Positions 15,099 through 18,379 of a stretch of DNA of 18,379 bases are shown here, in pieces. Made by a program: the position numbers and the translations under genes. Every line of letters starts with the position of its first letter. The first letter of the stretch is position 1. The notes beneath the pieces were generated by a model. It was not told the origin of the DNA, did no database searches, and saw only the letters and a program-made list of their open reading frames with translations. Source of the DNA: JBAXQQ01 sp037131695 (GTDB taxonomy: Bacteria; Armatimonadota; Hebobacteria; CAIYQO01); the NCBI GenBank assembly GCA_964638715.1, contig CAZWZF010000077.1, positions 1 through 18,379 of the forward strand, in the 5' to 3' direction.

Positions 15099-15170
15099 GG
15101 AGTGCTGGCTTCCAGCCGGCGCGTATAAGATGTAACCATCATTCATTCGCCGGCTGGAAGCCGGCGCTCC
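15099..15170. repeat. GC-rich 23-base inverted repeat pair
   Basis: The arms 15099-15121 and 15148-15170 are reverse complements at 21 of 23 positions, and the two exceptions are G-T (wobble) pairs, so RNA could pair fully. Each arm is itself a small palindrome (GCTGGCTTCCAGC on the left, GCCGGCTGGAAGCCGGC on the right). The 26-base spacer is AT-rich. This type of element is usually present in many copies per genome. Confidence 0.75.
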
Positions 15171-15199
15171 ACAATAAATATTTGCTAATATTTATTGTG
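15170..15199. terminator. 13-bp perfect AT-rich hairpin, possible terminator of the dinB operon
   Basis: CACAATAAATATT (15170-15182) pairs perfectly with AATATTTATTGTG (15187-15199) around TGCT. It directly joins the GC-rich inverted repeat and is followed by AT-rich sequence without a long T-run. It may be a transcript end for the dinB pair, or part of a repeat. Confidence 0.35.
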
Positions 15200-15250
15200 C
15201 GAATGCAACAATTAAAATAAAAACCGCATGCTTGGATGACACACAACCGC

Positions 15251-15280
15251 TTGACACAATATGCGGCGTAAGACTACTAT
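15251..15280 (+). promoter_or_regulatory. Promoter of the glycosidase-like gene
   Basis: A consensus -35 box TTGACA (15251-15256) is followed after 18 bases by TACTAT (15275-15280). The start site would be near 15287, leaving a leader of about 79 bases before ATG 15366. The candidate ATG at 15261 lies between the two promoter boxes and is therefore unlikely to be used from this promoter. Confidence 0.6.
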
Positions 15281-15365
15281 TCGCTTAGAAAATAACTGGA
15301 AAGATTTCAACTTTTTCTGGGAAATATTAAATGACACATCACCATACTTTTACTGGAGTTTTGCT

Positions 15366-17417
15366 ATGATTACACAGCCTGCGTCTCTTTCCATCGGTTC
15401 AGTTGAAATTGAACTGTTGCACCAGGGGGAATTATTTCTTGGCCTGGGTGAAATCACTATTGATGGCCAAGTGGTGCGCAGCAATGCGCTGCCAATGCGG
15501 CCATATATGGCGACGCATTTTGGCATCGAATTCGACCGCTTCGTACTTGAACAGGTAGAGTCGTTTGGTGTCGATGGCGTTATACTGCACACCCGCGCGT
15601 TGGGCATCGGCCTCAACGTCCCTGCATTGCAGGACCATTCACTTGATCCGGTATGGAGCATTCGCCCATGGAACCAGAACGTACTATCCGAAATGCAGGT
15701 TGATTGGATACTGAAGGCGGATAGCCGCGAGATTTCCGGTCGCACCTGGACGGGATTCAGCTATAGCATCGCCTTCAAGTCAGAAAACGAAGAACTTTAT
15801 TATATGATGGACCGCGCCACTTGGGAACTTGGTGGCGAGGCGGTAGGCGTCACTCTGCTGCGTCAGCAGATGGGCGGTGACCCGATTGTTACTGTTGCTG
15901 CCAACACCCGTTATTCCACTGCGGCAAACATTCCCTTCCCGCTCAATCCAGTAATGACCCATGACTGCCCGCGCTGGGCTTCCGAACAGGGATTTGACTA
16001 TCAGTATCGCGGCGATATCGCTCTCATTGGCTTTTTCGCGGAATGCGGTCTCATCCGTACTATCGTGGCTCGCGACCCGGGTGACGCGCAGATCCGCCAC
16101 TTTGACAAACATATCTTTGACCAAACCGCTGCCGGTCAAACTATATCAAAATTCATCGGCATCGCCGTGATTGGCGACGATACCGACCACCTGAATGCCT
16201 GGACGCAGGTTTTCGACGCCGACCAGGATAATGTACTGGGTCAGTTTGGCATGGAGCGCACCTATGCGCGCACCACACTGTCACACAACTTCTGGAACAA
16301 CTTCACCTGCGACAGTTACCTGGATGATCTGATTCCCGCGGCCGCGGCCCTTGGTTTTCAGCAAGTTTTCATCGACCCTTATTGGGAAAACGATATGACC
16401 AGCAATCGCGAAGGTATACTGCCCGACTTCGCCACCGGCAACATGTGCTGCCCGCACGAATACGAGGTGGCAAAAGTGCTGGGCGGCATCGAGGGATATA
16501 AACGGGTAGCGGAGATTGCCCGTGCGCAAGGCGTGGAACTGATATCCTGGATCGGCTCGCACCAAAGCCAGAACTCACCCTACTTGCGAAAACATCCTGT
16601 CGAAGTAATCAAAGGTCCTGACGGCCGTCATACCTACGGATCCGGCTATGATGCCATTTATGGGATGGATATATCTTCACCATTTGGCACCATGTTCCGC
16701 GATAATATCCTGCGCGGACAACAGTCAACCACGGTCAGCGGCTATCTTTACGACTCGTTCTATAACTTCGGATGGATGCCGATTAATTTCCATACCCCTG
16801 ACCCCGAGAAACCCACCGATCCACACCAGGGAACGTTAAGTGCGCATACCCAGTGGCGGCAAGTGGCAGAGATTATGGCGCACTGGCAGCGCAGCGGCGT
16901 GCACATGCTCATCGAGTCGCTGGGTCCGTGGGGTCAGCCGCAGCACGGCGTGCAGGGAAATTACCGCGCTGCCGGCGGAGCGTTGGCATACCAATGCGCA
17001 GTAAATATCGGCTACTCCGTTATACCTACACCAGATACCAGCACCGGCAAAGAAGAAGTTGGACCTGAGTTCTACTTCCGTCTGCTTGCAAACAAAGCAC
17101 CAAGTACATTAAACCTGTGGGTGAATGACGCCGACGGCAAACGTGCGCGCATAGACCAGGTTGCCAGCCCATTGCTGCGCGCCGCCAACCTTGCCTACCG
17201 CGCCGTGCAGCCACGCATGCACACCCGCACCATCCTGCACAACGATGCCGGTGTACAATGGCAAGATCGCCAGGGCAATTTAAGCGCCATCTATACCTTC
17301 AAAGCCGGCCCAATCGCGCTGCCAGCCGGCACCGCCTACCGCAATGTGCTCACCGGCGCCAAAGGCACCGGCAGCATTAACGCAGAAGCGTGGCAGGTGT
17401 ATGAGGTAATGGGATAG
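15366..17417 (+). CDS. TIM-barrel glycoside hydrolase-like protein (alpha-galactosidase-like architecture)
   Basis: This is a protein of 683 residues. The frame is open from 15261, but ATG 15366 has GGAG (15355-15358) 7 bases upstream and follows a promoter at 15251-15280, so it was chosen. No signal peptide is visible, so it is probably cytoplasmic. The layout is an N-terminal beta-rich region (about 1-290), a TIM-barrel-like core (about 295-560) and a small C-terminal beta domain. Core segments with barrel-strand character are QVFIDPYWEND (D337), ELISWIGSHQS, SGYLYDSFYNFGW (D463, a plausible nucleophile position) and HMLIESLGPWG (E as possible acid/base). The arrangement recalls GH36/GH31-clan retaining alpha-glycosidases, but no signature decisive for one family was found. 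It may act on an oligosaccharide in the same carbohydrate economy as the UxaC-like and sialate genes. The specificity is unknown. Confidence 0.66.
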   Translation: MITQPASLSIGSVEIELLHQGELFLGLGEITIDGQVVRSNALPMRPYMATHFGIEFDRFVLEQVESFGVDGVILHTRALGIGLNVPALQDHSLDPVWSIRPWNQNVLSEMQVDWILKADSREISGRTWTGFSYSIAFKSENEELYYMMDRATWELGGEAVGVTLLRQQMGGDPIVTVAANTRYSTAANIPFPLNPVMTHDCPRWASEQGFDYQYRGDIALIGFFAECGLIRTIVARDPGDAQIRHFDKHIFDQTAAGQTISKFIGIAVIGDDTDHLNAWTQVFDADQDNVLGQFGMERTYARTTLSHNFWNNFTCDSYLDDLIPAAAALGFQQVFIDPYWENDMTSNREGILPDFATGNMCCPHEYEVAKVLGGIEGYKRVAEIARAQGVELISWIGSHQSQNSPYLRKHPVEVIKGPDGRHTYGSGYDAIYGMDISSPFGTMFRDNILRGQQSTTVSGYLYDSFYNFGWMPINFHTPDPEKPTDPHQGTLSAHTQWRQVAEIMAHWQRSGVHMLIESLGPWGQPQHGVQGNYRAAGGALAYQCAVNIGYSVIPTPDTSTGKEEVGPEFYFRLLANKAPSTLNLWVNDADGKRARIDQVASPLLRAANLAYRAVQPRMHTRTILHNDAGVQWQDRQGNLSAIYTFKAGPIALPAGTAYRNVLTGAKGTGSINAEAWQVYEVMG

Positions 17418-17457
17418 TTAGCAACCAAATCCAAACAAAAAATGATGGTTTATTTAC

Positions 17458-17483
17458 AAGGGAATTTGTATACAACTTCCCTT
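17458..17483 (+). terminator. Near-perfect palindrome after the glycosidase-like gene
   Basis: AAGGGAA ... TTCCCTT encloses TTGTATACAA, giving a 26-base near-perfect palindrome with one mismatched pair, about 40 bases past the stop. AT-rich sequence follows without a strong T-run. It is a candidate transcript terminus. Confidence 0.4.
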
Positions 17484-17535
17484 TAATATTCTATATATTT
17501 TGTCATTTTTTACACAAAAATTGTAAAAATCTATA

Positions 17536-17678
17536 GTCACCGTGTGAGAAGGGATGCAAGTCCGGCGGATTTTCCACAATTCATCATTATTACCACCTGA
17601 ATATCAAATATTAATAGCACCAAAAAGTAAATTCTGATGTAAATCGAGCCGGACTTGCGTCCTTTTCCAAACGGTGAC
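17536..17678. repeat. 143-base stem-loop element with 31-base inverted arms
   Basis: The arm 17536-17566 (GTCACCGT ... GCAAGTCCGGC) matches the reverse complement of 17648-17678 at 26 of 31 positions. The outer 8 and the inner 11 base pairs are perfect, with a mismatched zone between. The 81-base loop is AT-rich with no open frame. It could be a miniature mobile element or a structured RNA. Confidence 0.7.
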
Positions 17679-17761
17679 AAATAATTAATAACCTATCCTA
17701 CATATCTTGACCTTCATAATTCGCTATTCAGATAATCAATTTAACCTTATCCAAAAACAAA

Positions 17762-17787
17762 AAACCGCCGACAGATGTCGGCGGTTT
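17762..17787 (-). terminator. Intrinsic terminator of the small membrane protein gene
   Basis: AAACCGCCGACA (17762-17773) and TGTCGGCGGTTT (17776-17787) pair perfectly. On the minus strand the hairpin is followed by a run of T (GGCGGTTTTTTGTTTTTG), the standard intrinsic terminator layout, about 25 bases beyond the stop of the 17812-18117 gene. Confidence 0.88.
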
Positions 17788-17811
17788 AAAATATGAGTTA
17801 TATTCAGTATC

Positions 17812-18117
17812 CTATACCTGGACTTCCCCTTCTTTTTTAGATTCCCGGGCAATTCCCGCAACGCCTGCCAGGATGGATAAGAAAATAGCGAGTTTTGCGG
17901 CTGTTATCCAGGAGATGGACTTCGCGATCAGTCCTTGCTGCACCGCACCGGGAAACAAGTCTGGTATTGTCCACGCCCATAGAATCTTGATCAAGAAAAG
18001 CGCAAACACGAACATAATACCTATAATCGTGAAGGCCGCGAGAATGGCAGTGATTATGATTTTAATACGCTCGGGTCCGGTGACATCACTGCTGATTTTG
18101 AGATTGAAACCGTTCAT
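17812..18117 (-). CDS. Conserved-looking small membrane protein with two transmembrane helices
   Basis: This 101-residue protein has strong expression signals: AAGGAGG about 8 bases before ATG 18117 and an intrinsic terminator just downstream. Residues about 18-46 form a long hydrophobic segment (IKIIITAILAAFTIIGIMF and onward) and about 70-88 a second one (AAKLAIFLSILAGVAGIA). Between them lies a distinctive stretch, WAWTIPDLFPGAV, then QGLIAKSISW, that looks conserved rather than random. The C-terminus is charged (RESKKEGEVQV). The protein is predicted to sit in the inner membrane with both ends on one side. No family name can be given. It is a single-gene transcription unit. Confidence 0.78.
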   Translation of the reverse strand: MNGFNLKISSDVTGPERIKIIITAILAAFTIIGIMFVFALFLIKILWAWTIPDLFPGAVQQGLIAKSISWITAAKLAIFLSILAGVAGIARESKKEGEVQV

Positions 18118-18331
18118 GTGGTTTCCTCCTTTTATTTATTCTACATTCACATAACTTCTGGGACTGCCGGAATTACTAATTCCAACCAAGTTTTAACACT
18201 ATGATTATATCAACATACTGACAATTAATCAATTGGCAAGTCATAACAACAACATTGAAAAATGACGATTTTATAAATAATTGGTGATTTTCCCAGGCTT
18301 TTGCAAAACCATACTAAATATATAATCAACC
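18118..18331. other. AT-rich right edge, no gene recognised
   Basis: This stretch lies upstream of the small membrane protein gene. No open frame with a ribosome binding site and no convincing promoter pair was seen. It ends at the second copy of the hairpin repeat. Confidence 0.4.
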
Positions 18332-18370
18332 CAACCACCCCCTACCCCCTCCTTGTCAAGGAGGGGAGTT
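18332..18370. repeat. Dispersed 39-base hairpin repeat, copy 2
   Basis: This unit has the same orientation as 10432-10470, with 36 of 39 bases identical. The 9-bp stem CCCCTCCTT/AAGGAGGGG is fully conserved and the loop differs (GTC instead of ATT). Here the sequence after the hairpin is ATGG, not a T-run, so a terminator role does not explain the conservation. Confidence 0.8.
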
Positions 18371-18379
18371 ATGGTAGTT

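Larger units (their letters stand above)
15037..15250. other. Intergenic region with nested inverted repeats
   Basis: No gene was seen. Three palindromic structures follow each other: ACATCTTAT/ATAAGATGT (15085-15093 with 15125-15133), a 23-base inverted pair (15099-15121 with 15148-15170) and a 13-bp perfect hairpin (15170-15199). Confidence 0.6.
17484..17811. other. Intergenic region with a long-armed inverted repeat and a terminator
   Basis: No gene was recognised. The stretch holds the 31-base inverted repeat pair (17536-17678) and the intrinsic terminator at 17762-17787, both listed separately. Confidence 0.6.

Noticed and set aside
15261..15365. Upstream ATG extension of the glycosidase-like protein (35 more residues)
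   Set aside because: It has no ribosome site, lies between the -35 and -10 boxes of the likely promoter, and the extra residues do not look like protein of this family.
10432..18370. The two 39-base repeats as a CRISPR array
   Set aside because: There are only two copies, 7.9 kb apart, with a strong internal hairpin and no spacers or cas genes.

Overview
The window looks like a bacterial chromosome in which an AT-rich accessory segment on the left (about 1-4445) meets an ordinary metabolic and housekeeping region on the right. The mix of genes (an intracellular sialidase next to N-acetylneuraminate lyase, a glucuronate-isomerase-like protein, a TIM-barrel glycosidase-like protein, an exported SUMF1-fold protein) together with many dispersed palindromic repeats suggests a polysaccharide-degrading bacterium, perhaps of the PVC group (Lentisphaerota-like). 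That placement is an impression and has not been tested.

Left region (1-4445): a good sigma70-type promoter and a structured leader precede an Abi-like HEPN protein (609-1301) and a large SWIM zinc-finger protein (1427-3469). A decayed minus-strand remnant of an AlbA_2/RecG-like ATP-binding protein follows (about 3700-4020). The region ends in a 47-base fragment that matches the 3' half of tRNA-Thr(UGU) and has no 5' half (4399-4445). This is what the distal attachment site of an element integrated into a tRNA gene looks like. The accessory block would then be the right end of an integrated island whose intact tRNA-Thr lies to the left, outside the window.

Middle region, minus strand (4509-10122): a three-gene unit runs 2-hydroxyacid dehydrogenase, then nanA, then GH33 sialidase, and it fits intracellular sialic acid catabolism. 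Upstream of it lie miaB (tRNA ms2i6A modification) and an exported phosphodiester glycosidase (NAGPA) domain protein.

Right region (10132-18379): a UxaC-like amidohydrolase-fold protein (+), a secreted SUMF1-domain protein without the catalytic cysteines (-), a Y-family DNA polymerase with a small translationally linked partner (+, visibly more GC-rich than the genes on the left), a 683-residue TIM-barrel glycosidase-like protein (+) and a two-helix membrane protein (-). The gaps between these genes are full of palindromic elements: a hairpin repeat present twice (10432-10470 and 18332-18370), an inverted pair of composite repeats whose hairpin stems differ by compensatory changes (13055-13408), nested inverted repeats (15085-15199), a long-armed inverted repeat (17536-17678) and a clear intrinsic terminator (17762-17787).

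No CRISPR array, rRNA, intact tRNA, transposase or integrase was seen. The strongest new leads are the tRNA-bounded island with the Abi-HEPN/SWIM gene pair, and the covarying dispersed hairpins.
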